Assembly (NCBI RefSeq): GCF_011057645.1
Contig: NZ_JAALGE010000003.1
Span: 87,968-151,967 of the forward strand
DNA: 64,000 nucleotides
Direction: 5' to 3'
Source of the DNA: Marisediminicola senii
GTDB taxonomy: Bacteria; Actinomycetota; Actinomycetes; Actinomycetales; Microbacteriaceae
Shown in pieces: positions 1-9,508 of this stretch; the stretch's first letter is position 1; every line of letters starts with the position of its first letter. The translations under genes were made by a program, and so were the position numbers. Under the pieces are notes generated by a model. That model was not told where the DNA came from, did no database searches, and saw only the letters and a list, made by a program, of their open reading frames with translations.

Positions 1-746
1 CGGAAGCCCTCCTTGAGGGTCAGGTTGGTGAGTGTGCGATCATCGCTGACCTCGAGGAACACGCCCATGAACCTCTCGGTCATGAAGCGGTCCATGACCC
101 GGATCATGATCGAGCGGCGGAAGGCGATGGTACGGCCGGGGAGGCAGCCGACCTGCCCGACGACGCTCTGCGCTGGCATCGAGTACAGGGCGCGGGAGTT
201 CTCGAGCCAGTCGGCCCAGCGGGTGATCCAGCTGCGTTCCGGCTCGAGGATGCGCTGGCGAGTGGTGGCCCCGCCGACGCTCGGGTCGGCGAACGGGCGC
301 ACGAGTTCACTGAGGGTGTTGTCTGTCCACACCGTGTCGGAGTCGACGAGCACCGTGATCTCGCCGGTCGACAGCTCGGTGCCGATCATCACGGCGTTGC
401 GCTTTCCGGGGATGGGCGTGTGCACCCACCGCACGAGCGGTGCGAACTCGTCGCAGACCTCCTGCAGCGCGACGTTGACCGCGCCGTTGATGACGACGAT
501 GATCTCGCCGGGGCGCTGCTCGACCATGCGGCCGATGACGTCGCGGAACAGGTCGAGGGGTTCGTCGACGACCGGCACGATGACGCTCGTGGTGCCGGAG
601 AACTCTCCGGTGAACGGCCGGTAGCGGCTCGACAGGATGAGCTTGAGCAACCACATGCCCCAGATGAACGCCGAGTAGATGGCGAACATGTAGATCTCGG
701 GATGCCCCTCGATCATGTGGCGGACCTGAAGAATGAAAATGAACAT
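1..746 (-). CDS. Glycosyltransferase family 2, hyaluronan synthase/NodC-like (3' end outside window)
   Basis: The first 248 residues of a membrane-bound processive glycosyltransferase are visible; the rest lies beyond the left edge. A membrane segment spans about residues 18-38, followed by a GT-A fold that begins with SVIVPVVDEP. The UDP-sugar/metal site is VDSDT at about 134-138. Further on come GRTIAFRR and SDDRTLTN near residue 235, which match the (G)DDRxLTN block of HasA and NodC enzymes. The start ATG is preceded by AGGGGA. Its sugar cannot be read from this fragment. It is separate from the exopolysaccharide cluster at 24-37 kb and may make a second beta-linked polymer or another membrane glycan. 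The family assignment is firm; hyaluronan as product would be a guess. Confidence 0.82.
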   Translation of the reverse strand, partial: MFIFILQVRHMIEGHPEIYMFAIYSAFIWGMWLLKLILSSRYRPFTGEFSGTTSVIVPVVDEPLDLFRDVIGRMVEQRPGEIIVVINGAVNVALQEVCDEFAPLVRWVHTPIPGKRNAVMIGTELSTGEITVLVDSDTVWTDNTLSELVRPFADPSVGGATTRQRILEPERSWITRWADWLENSRALYSMPAQSVVGQVGCLPGRTIAFRRSIMIRVMDRFMTERFMGVFLEVSDDRTLTNLTLKEGF

Positions 747-1244
747 ACGTTCCCCTAAACGTTTGCCGTGATGAGCATTCCGCGGCGCTGGGGGTGATGC
801 TGGTGGTGCTAGTCGAGTGATTATGGGCACGCCGCGAGGCGGGGCGCAAACCGGCGGGGGCGCCATTCGCGTGTGCCCAGCACGGGGGACGTGTCGGCGG
901 CGCCGGGGAACGTATCGGGCGGGGTCCCCCCTTCGGGGGACGCACGCCGTGTCCGTCGTGTGGGGGACACGGCGCCATCACCGCAGCAGGCGGGAATGAC
1001 CGACCGACGATGGCACAGGGACAACGGAAGCGCTGATGAGCCCCATCACCACGGCGCGATCGGACGCGTCCTGCTGCGCCTGCTCCCCCGCCACCCGCGA
1101 ACCCGGTGGTTCGCCGAGGTCAGCGCAGACGCCATCAGGTGGGGTACACGATTCGGAGGCGGCCGTCACGCGCGAACGACAGCGCAGGAACAGGAAAACT
1201 CGCCGACAATTCACCCACGCGAAACACGGCGCACGCGCCGCGGG
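747..1244. other. Gene-free gap between glycosyltransferase and glnE
   Basis: No reading frame here looks like a protein; the short frames are arginine-rich and have no recognisable family. The gap lies downstream of glnE and upstream of the left-edge glycosyltransferase, so it should hold a terminator for the first and a promoter for the second. It contains two strong hairpins (924-941 and 947-972) and three copies of GGGGGAC at 884, 935 and 962. Confidence 0.5.
924..972 (-). terminator. Paired GC-rich hairpins downstream of glnE
   Basis: Two adjacent inverted repeats are visible. GTCCCCC (924-930) pairs with GGGGGAC (935-941) around a CTTC loop, and CCGTGTCC (947-954) pairs with GGACACGG (965-972). 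They lie about 270 bases past the glnE stop on the glnE strand. There is no U tract, so termination is inferred from stem strength and position only. They could instead belong to the leader of the left-edge glycosyltransferase. Confidence 0.35.
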
Positions 1245-4217
1245 CTACCCGGTGGACTGGCTGGCGCCCGGCACGATGCCGTAGAAGCGCCGTTCGAATA
1301 CCTGCCGGGCGAGCCGGGTCTTGCGCAGGTAGTCGTCTTCGAGCTCGCTCGCAGAACCGGGCGGGTACTCCATGAGCCGGGCGATGCCCTCGAGCTGGGG
1401 TCGGTCGACGGGGAGCACGTCGGTGGTCCGCACCATCCACAGGTTCATGCACGAGCGCACCCTCGACGCGAACACCCACGCGTCACGGAGGCGGGCGGCA
1501 TCCGCCCCACTCACGAACCCCTCGTCGGTCGCCACCGCCAGGGCGTCGAGCGTGGATGTCGTGCGCAGTCCGGGGATGCGCGCCCCGTGCTGCAACTGGA
1601 TGAGCTGGACGAACCACTCGACGTCGCTCAGGGAGCCGCGCCCGAGCTTGACGTGCCTGGCCGGGTCGGCGGCCTGTGGGAGCCGCTCCGACTCCACCCT
1701 GGCCTTGATGCGCTTCACCTCGCGCACCTGCTGGTCGCTGATCGCCTCCGGGTAGCGCACCCGATCGGCGAGGGCGTCGAACGCCCGCTGCAGCGACTCG
1801 TCGCCGACCGCGCCCCTGGCCCGCAGCAGGGCCTGCGCCTCCCAGGTCAACGACCACCTGGCGTAGTACGCCTCGTAGCTCGCGAGCGATCGCACCAATG
1901 GCCCGTTCCTGCCCTCCGGCCGCAACCCGATATCGAGGTCGAGGGGCAACCGCAGGTCCTCTGCATACCGCTTGATGCGGGCCACGGTCGCTTCTGCCCT
2001 GACCTGCGCCTCGGCGGGGGTGGCCGTCGTCGCACGGTAGACGTACATCACGTCGGCGTCGGAGCCGAACCCGAGCTCGCGGCCGCCGTACCGGCCCATG
2101 GCGATGATCGCGAACTCGATGCCGTCGTCCGCGCCGCGCGCGAGTTCGAGCAGTCCGGTGAGGATCACGGTGGTGATGTCGGAGAGCGCACGGCCGAGTT
2201 GCTGCACGTCGACGGCCCCGAGGATGGCCGCGATCGCCATGCGCAATACCTCGCGGCGGCGTGCGGTGCGGAGTGCGGATGCCGCGGCATCCGGATCCCG
2301 ATGGCGCGCGATGGTCGCCCGTGCCTCCTCGAGCAGCACCTCGCGACGGCGCGGGGCGAGTTCGCGCTCGTTCTCGAACCACGCGGCCGCCTCGGGGAGC
2401 CGCTCGAGCAGCACCCCGACGTAGCGGGCAGACGACAGGGCGCTGGTGAGGCGCTGCGCGGCGCCGGAGGAGTCTCGCAGCATGCGCAGGAACCAGTACG
2501 ACTCCCCGAGGTCCTCGCTGAGCCGCCGGAAGGCGAGCAGGCCGTAGTCGGGGTCGGCACCGTCGGCGAACCACTGCAGCATGACGGGGAGCAGGTGCCG
2601 CTGGATCGCGGCGCGCCTCGACACCCCCGCGGTGAGCGACTGGATGTGAGCGAGGGCACCCTTCGGGTCACGGAACCCGATCGCCAGCAACCGGGCGGCG
2701 GCCTGCTCGCTGGTGAGCAGGATCTCATCGTCGCGCAGCGCGGCGACCGCATTGAGCAGCGGCCGGTAGAAGAGCCGCTCGTGCAGGCTGCGCACGGCGA
2801 GCTTGGTTCGCCGCCAGGCATCCCCCAGTTCGACCGCGTTCGCGAAGATGCCGGTGCTGCGCGCGAGAACGCGCATGCGGTCGGGATCGTTCGGCATCAG
2901 GTGGGTGCGCCTCAGCCGGGAGAGCTGCAGGCGGTGCTCGAGGAGCCGGAGGAACCGGTAGTCGCGCGCGAATTCCGCCGCCTCGGCGCGCCCGACGTAT
3001 CCGCCGGCGGCGAGGGCATCGAGCGCGGGAAGGGTGCCCGGCTGCCGGATGCTCTCGTCGCCCTGGCCGTGCACGAGCTGGAGGAGCTGGATGGTGAACT
3101 CGATGTCGCGCAGCCCGCCCGGCCCGAGTTTGAGCTGGTAGTCGATCTCTGCCGCCGGGATGTTGGCGGTGACCCGCTCCCGCATCTTCTGCACCGACTC
3201 GACGAAGTTGTCGCGCGCGGCGCTGGTCCAGACCTTGGGTGCCATCGCGGCAACGTAGCGCTCCGCGAGGTCGCGGTCGCCGGCGAGGGGGCTGGCCTTC
3301 AGCTGGGCCTGGAATTCCCACGTCTTCGCCCACCGGTCGTAGTAGGCGATGTGGGACTCGAGGGTGCGCACGAGGGCGCCGTCCTTGCCCTCCGGCCGGA
3401 GGTTCGCGTCGACCTCCCAGAGCTCCGGTTCGGTCGAGTAGTCGTGCACCGCGCGCATGGTCGCCATGGCGAGGCGGGTGGCGATCTCCACCGCGCGGGC
3501 GTTGCTGACACCGTCGCTGCCCTCCGCAACGAAGATGACGTCGACGTCGCTGACGTAGTTGAGTTCCCGAGCACCGGCCTTGCCCATGCCGATGATCGCG
3601 AACCGGGTGCCCGCGACTTCGGCCGCGTCGAAGGAGACGCTCGCGCGGGCGACCGCGACGGCAGCCTCGAGCGCCGCGCCCGCGAGGTCGGCAAGGGCAC
3701 GTGCGACCACATCGAGGGCGAACAGCGGGTCGGGCTGCGAGAGGTCCCACGCGGCGACGCGAAGCAGCTGCGTGCGGTATCGCACCCTGAGCGCCCGCCA
3801 TCCCACCTCGTCAGAGGCGGTGGCGACCCCGTCGATGGATGCCCCGACCGACGACAGCAGGTCGTCGACGTAGTACTCCCGCGACGGGGGCGTGCGGAAC
3901 GTGTCGTCGAGGGCCGCGAGCTGGTCGGGGTGCCGGCAGAGGAATTCGCCGAGCCCGGTCGACGCCCCGAGTACGCGCAGCAGCCGGCCCGCGGCATCCG
4001 GCTTCGTCAACACCGCAGAAGCCGCTGCCGGGGCGGACTCCATGAGCGCGCGAAGCTGCCGGAGGGCCAGGTCGGGGTCGGCCGCCACCGCGAAGAGCGG
4101 CAGCAACGACGCGTCGTGGCCCGCCGGCTGCACCTCGGCGAGCAGCTCCGCCGAGGCGCTCAGGTCGGAGAACCCCACCTTGGCGAGGTCGGTCAACGCA
4201 TTCAGGTGCCGCTGCAT
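1245..4217 (-). CDS. glnE: Bifunctional glutamine synthetase adenylyltransferase/deadenylase
   Basis: The protein has 990 residues, close to the usual actinobacterial GlnE length. It modifies glutamine synthetase by adding or removing AMP according to nitrogen status. Both nucleotidyltransferase halves are present. The N-terminal half carries GKAGARELNYVSDVDVIF and the C-terminal half GRYGGRELGFGSDADV, each with the paired aspartates (SDVDV, SDADV) expected of the catalytic metal site. The ATG at 4217 has GGAG seven bases upstream. It lies 66 bases downstream of glnA2 on the same strand, so the two are probably cotranscribed, an order also seen in Mycobacterium. Its likely target is the main GlnA elsewhere in the genome, because the neighbouring GlnA2 lacks the modified tyrosine. 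Confidence 0.96.
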   Translation of the reverse strand: MQRHLNALTDLAKVGFSDLSASAELLAEVQPAGHDASLLPLFAVAADPDLALRQLRALMESAPAAASAVLTKPDAAGRLLRVLGASTGLGEFLCRHPDQLAALDDTFRTPPSREYYVDDLLSSVGASIDGVATASDEVGWRALRVRYRTQLLRVAAWDLSQPDPLFALDVVARALADLAGAALEAAVAVARASVSFDAAEVAGTRFAIIGMGKAGARELNYVSDVDVIFVAEGSDGVSNARAVEIATRLAMATMRAVHDYSTEPELWEVDANLRPEGKDGALVRTLESHIAYYDRWAKTWEFQAQLKASPLAGDRDLAERYVAAMAPKVWTSAARDNFVESVQKMRERVTANIPAAEIDYQLKLGPGGLRDIEFTIQLLQLVHGQGDESIRQPGTLPALDALAAGGYVGRAEAAEFARDYRFLRLLEHRLQLSRLRRTHLMPNDPDRMRVLARSTGIFANAVELGDAWRRTKLAVRSLHERLFYRPLLNAVAALRDDEILLTSEQAAARLLAIGFRDPKGALAHIQSLTAGVSRRAAIQRHLLPVMLQWFADGADPDYGLLAFRRLSEDLGESYWFLRMLRDSSGAAQRLTSALSSARYVGVLLERLPEAAAWFENERELAPRRREVLLEEARATIARHRDPDAAASALRTARRREVLRMAIAAILGAVDVQQLGRALSDITTVILTGLLELARGADDGIEFAIIAMGRYGGRELGFGSDADVMYVYRATTATPAEAQVRAEATVARIKRYAEDLRLPLDLDIGLRPEGRNGPLVRSLASYEAYYARWSLTWEAQALLRARGAVGDESLQRAFDALADRVRYPEAISDQQVREVKRIKARVESERLPQAADPARHVKLGRGSLSDVEWFVQLIQLQHGARIPGLRTTSTLDALAVATDEGFVSGADAARLRDAWVFASRVRSCMNLWMVRTTDVLPVDRPQLEGIARLMEYPPGSASELEDDYLRKTRLARQVFERRFYGIVPGASQSTG

Positions 4218-4283
4218 CGTGGCGCTCCAGACGGGTACTGCGGGTCAGCCGGCCGCGGGGGCAGCCGGCCACGGGGTGTGGCG

Positions 4284-5639
4284 CTACAGGGTCGCCAGGT
4301 TGCTTTTCAGCTCGTAGGGCGTCACCTGGGCGCGATATTCCTTCCACTCCTGCCGCTTGTTGAGCAGCACGTAGTTGAACACCTGCTCCCCGAGGGTCTC
4401 GGCGACAAGCTCGGATTCCTCCATGAGCCCGACAGCGCGGTCGAGGCTGGCCGGCAGCTGCTGGTAGCCCAGCGCGCTGCGCTCGGCGTCGGAGAGGCTC
4501 CACACGTTGTCCTCGGCCTCGGACGGCAGTTCGTACTCCTCCTCGATGCCCTTGAGGCCGGCGGCGAGCAGCAGCGAGAACGCGAGGTACGGGTTGGCGG
4601 CGGAGTCGATCGCGCGGTATTCGACGCGTGCGCTCTGGCCCTTGTTGGGCTTGTACAGCGGAACGCGCACCAGCGCGGAGCGGTTGTTGTGGCCCCAGGT
4701 GATGAAGCTCGGCGCCTCGCCCAGCTTGTTCTGCGCCGACCCGCCCCACAACCGCTTGTACGAGTTGACGAACTGGTTCGTCACCGCGGTGATCTCCGGA
4801 GCGTGCCGAAGCAGGCCGGCGATGAACTGGCGACCGATCGTGGAGAGCTGGTACTGCCCTCCCGCTTCGTAGAACGCGTTCGAGTCACCCTCGAACAGCG
4901 ACATGTGGGTGTGCATGCCCGATCCGGGTTCACCGGACAGCGGCTTCGGCATGAACGTCGCGTAGACGCCCTGTTCGATCGCCACCTCCTTGATGACCGT
5001 GCGGAAGGTCATGATGTTGTCGGCCGTCGTGAGCGCGTCCGCGTAGCGCAGGTCGATCTCGTTCTGGCCGGGTCCGGCCTCGTGGTGGCTGAACTCGACC
5101 GAGATGCCGAGGTCTTCGAGCATGCGCACCGACTGCCGGCGAAAATCGTGGGCGGTGCCACCAGGCACGTTGTCGAAGTACCCGGCCCGGTCGACCGGCT
5201 GCGGGCCGTCGACGCCGAATTCGGCGCTCTTCAGCAGGTAGAACTCGACCTCGGGGTGCGTGTAGAAGGTGAAGCCCCGCTCCGCCGCCTTCGCGAGGGT
5301 GCGCTTGAGCACGTTGCGCGGGTCGGCGACGGCGGGCTGCCCGTCTGGCGTGGTGATGTCGCAGAACATGCGCGCGGTCGGGTCGACCTGACCCCGCCAC
5401 GGGAGTATCTGGAATGTGGTCGGGTCGGGGTGCGCCAGCACGTCGGCCTCGTACGACCTGGTCAGGCCCTCGATGGCCGAACCGTCGAACCCGAGGCCCT
5501 CGGCGAATGCACCCTCGACCTCGGCCGGCGCGATGGCGACCGACTTGAGGGTGCCGATCACATCGGTGAACCAGAGGCGGACGAACTTGATCCCTCGCTC
5601 CTCGATAGTTCGAAGAACGAAGTCACGCTGCTTGTCCAT
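4284..5639 (-). CDS. glnA2: Glutamine synthetase, GlnA2 type
   Basis: This type I glutamine synthetase has 451 residues and matches actinobacterial GlnA2 from end to end. MDKQRDFVLRTIEER is the family N-terminus, followed by VRLWFTD, GFDGS, MFCDI, the glutamate/ATP site HPEVEFYLL and FSHHEAGPGQNEID, and NRSALVRVP. A GTG 18 bases upstream would add six residues, but the ATG at 5639 has GAGGAG just before it and fits the family start, so it is preferred. Where GlnA1 enzymes carry the adenylylated tyrosine (NLYDLP), this protein has DNVWSLS, so it is probably not a GlnE substrate. It is divergent from nadE across 54 bases and is followed by glnE. Confidence 0.93.
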   Translation of the reverse strand: MDKQRDFVLRTIEERGIKFVRLWFTDVIGTLKSVAIAPAEVEGAFAEGLGFDGSAIEGLTRSYEADVLAHPDPTTFQILPWRGQVDPTARMFCDITTPDGQPAVADPRNVLKRTLAKAAERGFTFYTHPEVEFYLLKSAEFGVDGPQPVDRAGYFDNVPGGTAHDFRRQSVRMLEDLGISVEFSHHEAGPGQNEIDLRYADALTTADNIMTFRTVIKEVAIEQGVYATFMPKPLSGEPGSGMHTHMSLFEGDSNAFYEAGGQYQLSTIGRQFIAGLLRHAPEITAVTNQFVNSYKRLWGGSAQNKLGEAPSFITWGHNNRSALVRVPLYKPNKGQSARVEYRAIDSAANPYLAFSLLLAAGLKGIEEEYELPSEAEDNVWSLSDAERSALGYQQLPASLDRAVGLMEESELVAETLGEQVFNYVLLNKRQEWKEYRAQVTPYELKSNLATL

Positions 5640-5680
5640 AGGCTCCTCTTTGCTCACCGGGGGGCCTCGCCCACCGCTAT

Positions 5681-5686
5681 TAGGCT
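5681..5686 (+). promoter_or_regulatory. -10 element of nadE, leaderless start
   Basis: TAGGCT ends seven bases before the nadE ATG and no Shine-Dalgarno sequence lies between them. That spacing puts transcription start at or next to the start codon. No convincing -35 is visible. Confidence 0.45.
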
Positions 5687-5693
5687 ACTGGCT

Positions 5694-7424
5694 ATGCCTA
5701 CCCTCCGCTTGGCACTCGGCCAGACCAACCCGGTCGTCGGAGACCTGCGCGGCAACGCCGACCAGATCGTCGCGGCGGCACACGAGGCGGCCGCATCCGG
5801 GGCCGACATCCTCGCCGTCGGCGAGATGGCCATGACCGGGTACCCGATCGAGGACCTCGCCTCCCGCCCCAGCTTCCTCGTCGCATCGGCGGCCGCCGTC
5901 CAGCGCCTCGCCGCCCGCCTCGCCGCCGAGGGGCTCGGCGAACTTGCCGTGATCGTCGGGCACCCCGATGGGCCGTTCACGCCAAGGGCGGCGGGCTCCA
6001 GCAACGCGCCGACCGCGATCGCCCAGAACTGCGCGAGCGTCATGCATCGCGGCCGGGTGGTCGCGCGGTATGCCAAGCACCACCTGCCCAACTATTCGGT
6101 GTTCGACGAGTACCGGGTGTTCATTCCCGGTGACGAGCTGCTCGTGGTGCGCATTCGCGGGGTGGATGTCGCCATCATCGTGTGCGAGGACCTCTGGCGT
6201 GACGGCGGGCCGCTCAGCCGCGTCCTCGAGGCCGATGCCGGACTGCTCGTCGTCATCAACGCGTCGCCGTTCGAGCTCGACAAGAACGAGGTGCGGCTGC
6301 CGCTCGTCACCCGCCGGGCCATCGAGACCGACACGATCGTCGCGTACGTGAACATCGTGGGAGGGCAGGACGACCTGGTGTTCGACGGCGACAGCGTGGT
6401 CGTCGACGGTGCGGGCGCGATCCTCGCCCGTGCCCCCCAGTTCGTCGAGCACCTGCTCGTCGTCGACGTGGAACCGGATGCCGCCACCGACGCGCTGCCG
6501 CTGGGCGGCGTCACCCGGGTCGACATCGACGCTCCCGCGGCCCGGCGCCCGGCCCTGGCCCCCTCCGTCGCGCAGCTGCCAGACGACCGGGAACAGCTGT
6601 GGAACGCCCTCGTGCTCGGCCTGCGCGACTACGTGCGCAAGAACGGCTTCCGCAGTGTCGTGCTCGGGCTGTCCGGCGGTATCGACTCCGCGGTGTGCGC
6701 TGTGCTCGCCGCCGACGCGCTCGGCGCCGGCAACGTGCACTGCGTCTCGATGCCCAGCAGGTACTCCTCCGGCCACTCGCGATCCGACGCGGAGGACCTC
6801 GCCGACCGGGTGGGCGTGCACTACACGGTGCAGCCGATCGCCGACCTCGTACGCCCGTTCGAGGACCAGCTGTCGATCGACGGCCTCGCGGAGGAGAACC
6901 TCCAGGCACGCGTTCGTGGCGTCATCCTGATGAGCCTCTCCAACCAGCACGGCCACCTCACCCTCACGACGGGCAACAAGACCGAACTCGCGGTCGGCTA
7001 CTCGACCATCTACGGGGACTCGGTCGGCGGCTTCGCGCCGATCAAGGACGTGCCCAAGACGCTAGTCTGGCAGCTCGCGACATGGCGCAACGCCTGCGCC
7101 CGCTCGCGGGGAGAAGTCGAACCCATCCCCGAGAACTCCATCGTCAAGCCGCCGTCGGCCGAGCTCCGGCCAGGCCAGAACGACCAGGACACGCTCCCGG
7201 CCTACGACGTGCTCGACGGCATCCTCGACGCGTACATCACCAGGTCGCTCGGCCACGACGACGTGATCGCCCTCGGCTACGACAGGGAGACGGTCGACGA
7301 GATCACCCGGCTGGTCGACGGCGCGGAGTGGAAGCGTCGACAGGGGGCCATCGGCCCGAAGATCTCGGGCATGGCGTTCGGCCGGGACCGGAGGCTCCCG
7401 ATCACCTACCGACCGACGGATTAG
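5694..7424 (+). CDS. nadE: Glutamine-dependent NAD+ synthetase
   Basis: The 576-residue protein makes NAD+ from deamido-NAD+, ATP and glutamine. The N-terminal half is a nitrilase-type glutaminase with the catalytic triad in GEMAMTGYP (Glu), YAKHHLPNYSVFDE (Lys) and IIVCEDLW (Cys164). The C-terminal synthetase domain has the pyrophosphate loop GLSGGIDSAV and TTGNKTELAVGYSTIYGD. The ATG begins a typical nitrilase start (MPTLRLALGQTNPVVGD). The same frame stays open for about 1,600 codons upstream across the antisense strand of glnA2 and glnE, which is a base-composition artefact. panB follows 9 bases after the stop. Confidence 0.96.
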   Translation: MPTLRLALGQTNPVVGDLRGNADQIVAAAHEAAASGADILAVGEMAMTGYPIEDLASRPSFLVASAAAVQRLAARLAAEGLGELAVIVGHPDGPFTPRAAGSSNAPTAIAQNCASVMHRGRVVARYAKHHLPNYSVFDEYRVFIPGDELLVVRIRGVDVAIIVCEDLWRDGGPLSRVLEADAGLLVVINASPFELDKNEVRLPLVTRRAIETDTIVAYVNIVGGQDDLVFDGDSVVVDGAGAILARAPQFVEHLLVVDVEPDAATDALPLGGVTRVDIDAPAARRPALAPSVAQLPDDREQLWNALVLGLRDYVRKNGFRSVVLGLSGGIDSAVCAVLAADALGAGNVHCVSMPSRYSSGHSRSDAEDLADRVGVHYTVQPIADLVRPFEDQLSIDGLAEENLQARVRGVILMSLSNQHGHLTLTTGNKTELAVGYSTIYGDSVGGFAPIKDVPKTLVWQLATWRNACARSRGEVEPIPENSIVKPPSAELRPGQNDQDTLPAYDVLDGILDAYITRSLGHDDVIALGYDRETVDEITRLVDGAEWKRRQGAIGPKISGMAFGRDRRLPITYRPTD

Positions 7425-7427
7425 GCT
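7422..7427 (+). promoter_or_regulatory. -10 element of panB overlapping the nadE stop codon
   Basis: TAGGCT begins with the TAG stop codon of nadE and ends six bases before the panB ATG, the same arrangement as at nadE. It would let panB be transcribed alone as a leaderless message in addition to read-through from nadE. Confidence 0.4.
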
Positions 7428-7433
7428 GGCCGC

Positions 7434-8270
7434 ATGACGGACGACAGCGCAGCGGCTACCCAGGCAAACCTCAAGCGCGTGCGCACCCGGCACTTTCAGA
7501 AGGCCAAGGACGACGGCATCCGCATCACCGGCCTGACGAGCTACGACCAGCTCTCCGCGGGCATCTTCGACCGGGCGGGCATCGACTTTCTGCTGGTGGG
7601 CGACTCCGCGGGCAACAACGTTCTAGGGTACGACACCACCCTCCCGGTGACCGTCGACGAGCTGATCCCCCTGGCCCGTGCCGTCGCCGGCGCGGTCTCC
7701 CGCGCGTTCGTGATCGCCGACATGCCGTTCGGGTCGTACGAGGCGGGGCCTGACGAGGCACTCCGCACCGCCTTCCGCTTCATGAAGGAGACCGGCGCCC
7801 ACGCCGTCAAGCTCGAAGGCGGGGTGCGCAGCGCCGAGCAGATCGGCCGGGTGGTCTCCGCGGGCATCCCCGTGATGGGGCACATCGGCTTCACCCCGCA
7901 GAGCGAGCACGGGCTGGGCGGCCACATCATCCAGGGTCGCGGCGCCGCGGCCGACGCGTTGCTCGCCGATGCACTGGCGGTGCAGGAGGCCGGGGCCTTC
8001 GCGGTGGTGCTCGAAATGGTGCCGTCCACCGTCGCCGCCAGGGTCACCAGGGAGTTGAGGATTCCCACCATCGGCATCGGTGCGGGTCCGCACGTCGACG
8101 GGCAGATCCTGGTCTGGACCGACTTCGCCGGCCTCTCCAGCGGACGCATCCCACGGTTCGTCAAGCGGTACGCCGACCTCGATGGCGTTCTGACCGGAGC
8201 GGCCTCCGCCTACATCGCGGACGTGGCATCCGGCTCATACCCGGCACCCGAACACGAGTACGAGGAGTAG
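7434..8270 (+). CDS. panB: 3-Methyl-2-oxobutanoate hydroxymethyltransferase (ketopantoate hydroxymethyltransferase)
   Basis: PanB transfers a hydroxymethyl group from methylenetetrahydrofolate to 2-oxoisovalerate, the first step of pantothenate and CoA synthesis. The 278-residue length is normal. [25 protein letters not shown] with the metal-binding aspartate, the catalytic block [16 protein letters not shown] and [15 protein letters not shown] are all present. It follows nadE by 9 bases, so cofactor synthesis genes are paired here. It has no Shine-Dalgarno sequence, and a TAGGCT hexamer six bases upstream suggests a leaderless start. Confidence 0.96.
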   Translation: MTDDSAAATQANLKRVRTRHFQKAKDDGIRITGLTSYDQLSAGIFDRAGIDFLLVGDSAGNNVLGYDTTLPVTVDELIPLARAVAGAVSRAFVIADMPFGSYEAGPDEALRTAFRFMKETGAHAVKLEGGVRSAEQIGRVVSAGIPVMGHIGFTPQSEHGLGGHIIQGRGAAADALLADALAVQEAGAFAVVLEMVPSTVAARVTRELRIPTIGIGAGPHVDGQILVWTDFAGLSSGRIPRFVKRYADLDGVLTGAASAYIADVASGSYPAPEHEYEE

Positions 8271-8278
8271 GGGGCGAC

Positions 8279-8304
8279 GCGACCGGGGGTAGCCCTAGCG
8301 GTCG
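8279..8304. terminator. Bidirectional hairpin between panB and the convergent small gene
   Basis: GCGACCG (8279-8285) pairs with CGGTCGT (8299-8305, one G-U pair), with GGGG and CCC pairing inside. It sits between the stop codons of two convergent genes and includes the stop of the small minus-strand gene. There is no long T run on either side. Confidence 0.4.
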
Positions 8305-8468
8305 TCCTTCTCCTCTTCCTCGGCCCACGCCCTCGCGCGCGCGGCCAGGATCTCGGGCGCGCGCGCAGCGTCTTCCCTGCTGTCGAACGGCCCGTCGCGG
8401 TCGCTGCCGAGGGACTGCTGCCCCTCTTCGACCTCGCGGGTCTTGCGGTTGTACCACCACTGGGTCAT
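8295..8468 (-). CDS. Small SPOR-like domain protein
   Basis: A 57-residue acidic protein starting [16 protein letters not shown]. The WYN-x(3)-T-x-EVE-x-G pattern followed by [15 protein letters not shown] is typical of the short SPOR-like proteins common in actinobacteria. Their exact role is unknown, though SPOR folds bind peptidoglycan in division proteins. The chosen ATG at 8468 is preceded by GGAGG at good distance; an upstream extension in frame lacks any conserved feature. The C-terminus is a short run of glutamate and aspartate. It stands alone, convergent with panB and divergent from map. Confidence 0.7.
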   Translation of the reverse strand: MTQWWYNRKTREVEEGQQSLGSDRDGPFDSREDAARAPEILAARARAWAEEEEKDDR

Positions 8469-8532
8469 CGCGGCCTCCGTCGCTCGTCGTGCGCTCGTAC
8501 CACCGGGAGCGTCGCCCCGTGGCATCTCACCA

Positions 8533-8538
8533 TAGGAT
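8533..8538 (+). promoter_or_regulatory. -10 element of map, leaderless start
   Basis: TAGGAT ends seven bases before the map ATG at 8546. This is the same hexamer and spacing as at the rnpB transcription start in this window. Confidence 0.45.
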
Positions 8539-8545
8539 TGAGACT

Positions 8546-9409
8546 ATGCCTCGGGACTCGAACGGACATCTCGTGCCCGGACGGATCTCTCCGCAGCGCA
8601 CCGTTCCCGCCGGTATCCGGCGACCAGAATACGTCGGGAAGCAGGAGCCGTCGACCTTCGAGGGTTCCGACGTCTACGCCCCGAATGAGGTCGACCTGAT
8701 CCGCCAGAGTGGGCGCATCGCCGCCGACGCGATCTCCCTCATCGGGCAGCACATCGTTGCGGGCGTGACCACAGACACCCTCGACCGCATCGCCCACGAC
8801 TACCTCGTCGAGAACGGGGCCTATCCATCGACGCTGGGCTACCGGGGCTTTCCGAAGTCGATCTGCAGCTCCGTGAACGAGGTCATCTGCCACGGCATCC
8901 CCGATGACACCGTTCTGGTCGACGGTGACATCGTGAACATTGACATCACGGCATACAAGAACGGCATGCACGGCGACACGAACCGCACCTTCATCGTCGG
9001 CGACGCCACCACCGAGGTGACCGACCTCGTCGACCGCACCGCGGAGGCACTGCGGCGCGGCATGAAGGCGGTCGCGCCCGGCCGACGCGTCAACGTGATC
9101 GGGCGTGCCATCGAGTCGTATGCGCGTCGGTTCGGCTACGGCGTCGTGCGTGATTTCACCGGCCACGGGGTGGGAGCGGCGTTCCACTCCGGGCTGATCA
9201 TCCCCCACTACGACGCCGACGCGTTCGACACCGAGATCGAGGCGGGAATGGTCTTCACCATCGAGCCCATGCTTACGCTCGGTGCCCAGGAGTGGGAGCT
9301 GTGGCCAGATGGCTGGACGGTCACCACCCTGGACAAGAGCGTCAGCGCCCAGTTCGAGCACACCCTCGTCGTCACCGACCGCGGTACCGAGGTGCTCACC
9401 GCGGCGTGA
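8546..9409 (+). CDS. map: Methionine aminopeptidase type I
   Basis: The enzyme removes the initiator methionine from nascent proteins. The 287-residue sequence contains all five metal ligands of the family: the two aspartates in [20 protein letters not shown], the histidine in DFTGHGVG, and the glutamates in FTIEPM and FEHTLVV. The catalytic histidine is in VICHGIP. The N-terminal extension of about 40 residues before the pita-bread fold is normal for actinobacterial MapB-type enzymes. The chosen ATG at 8546 has a TAGGAT seven bases upstream; an in-frame start at 8489 would overlap that promoter and adds no conserved sequence. Confidence 0.94.
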   Translation: MPRDSNGHLVPGRISPQRTVPAGIRRPEYVGKQEPSTFEGSDVYAPNEVDLIRQSGRIAADAISLIGQHIVAGVTTDTLDRIAHDYLVENGAYPSTLGYRGFPKSICSSVNEVICHGIPDDTVLVDGDIVNIDITAYKNGMHGDTNRTFIVGDATTEVTDLVDRTAEALRRGMKAVAPGRRVNVIGRAIESYARRFGYGVVRDFTGHGVGAAFHSGLIIPHYDADAFDTEIEAGMVFTIEPMLTLGAQEWELWPDGWTVTTLDKSVSAQFEHTLVVTDRGTEVLTAA

Positions 9410-9508
9410 TCCACACGACAGCACCACCGCATGACGGCGACAGCGCACGACCGCGACACCGCACCGGGCATCACCCCGGTGCACGCACTCGAGGAAGAGA
9501 ATGGACAC

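Noticed and set aside
873..5693. A frame of about 1,600 codons open in phase with and upstream of nadE, antisense to glnA2 and glnE
   Set aside because: The translation is rich in Arg, Gly, Val and His with no domain, both antisense genes are certain, and nadE has a clear own start. Long antisense frames are common at this GC content.
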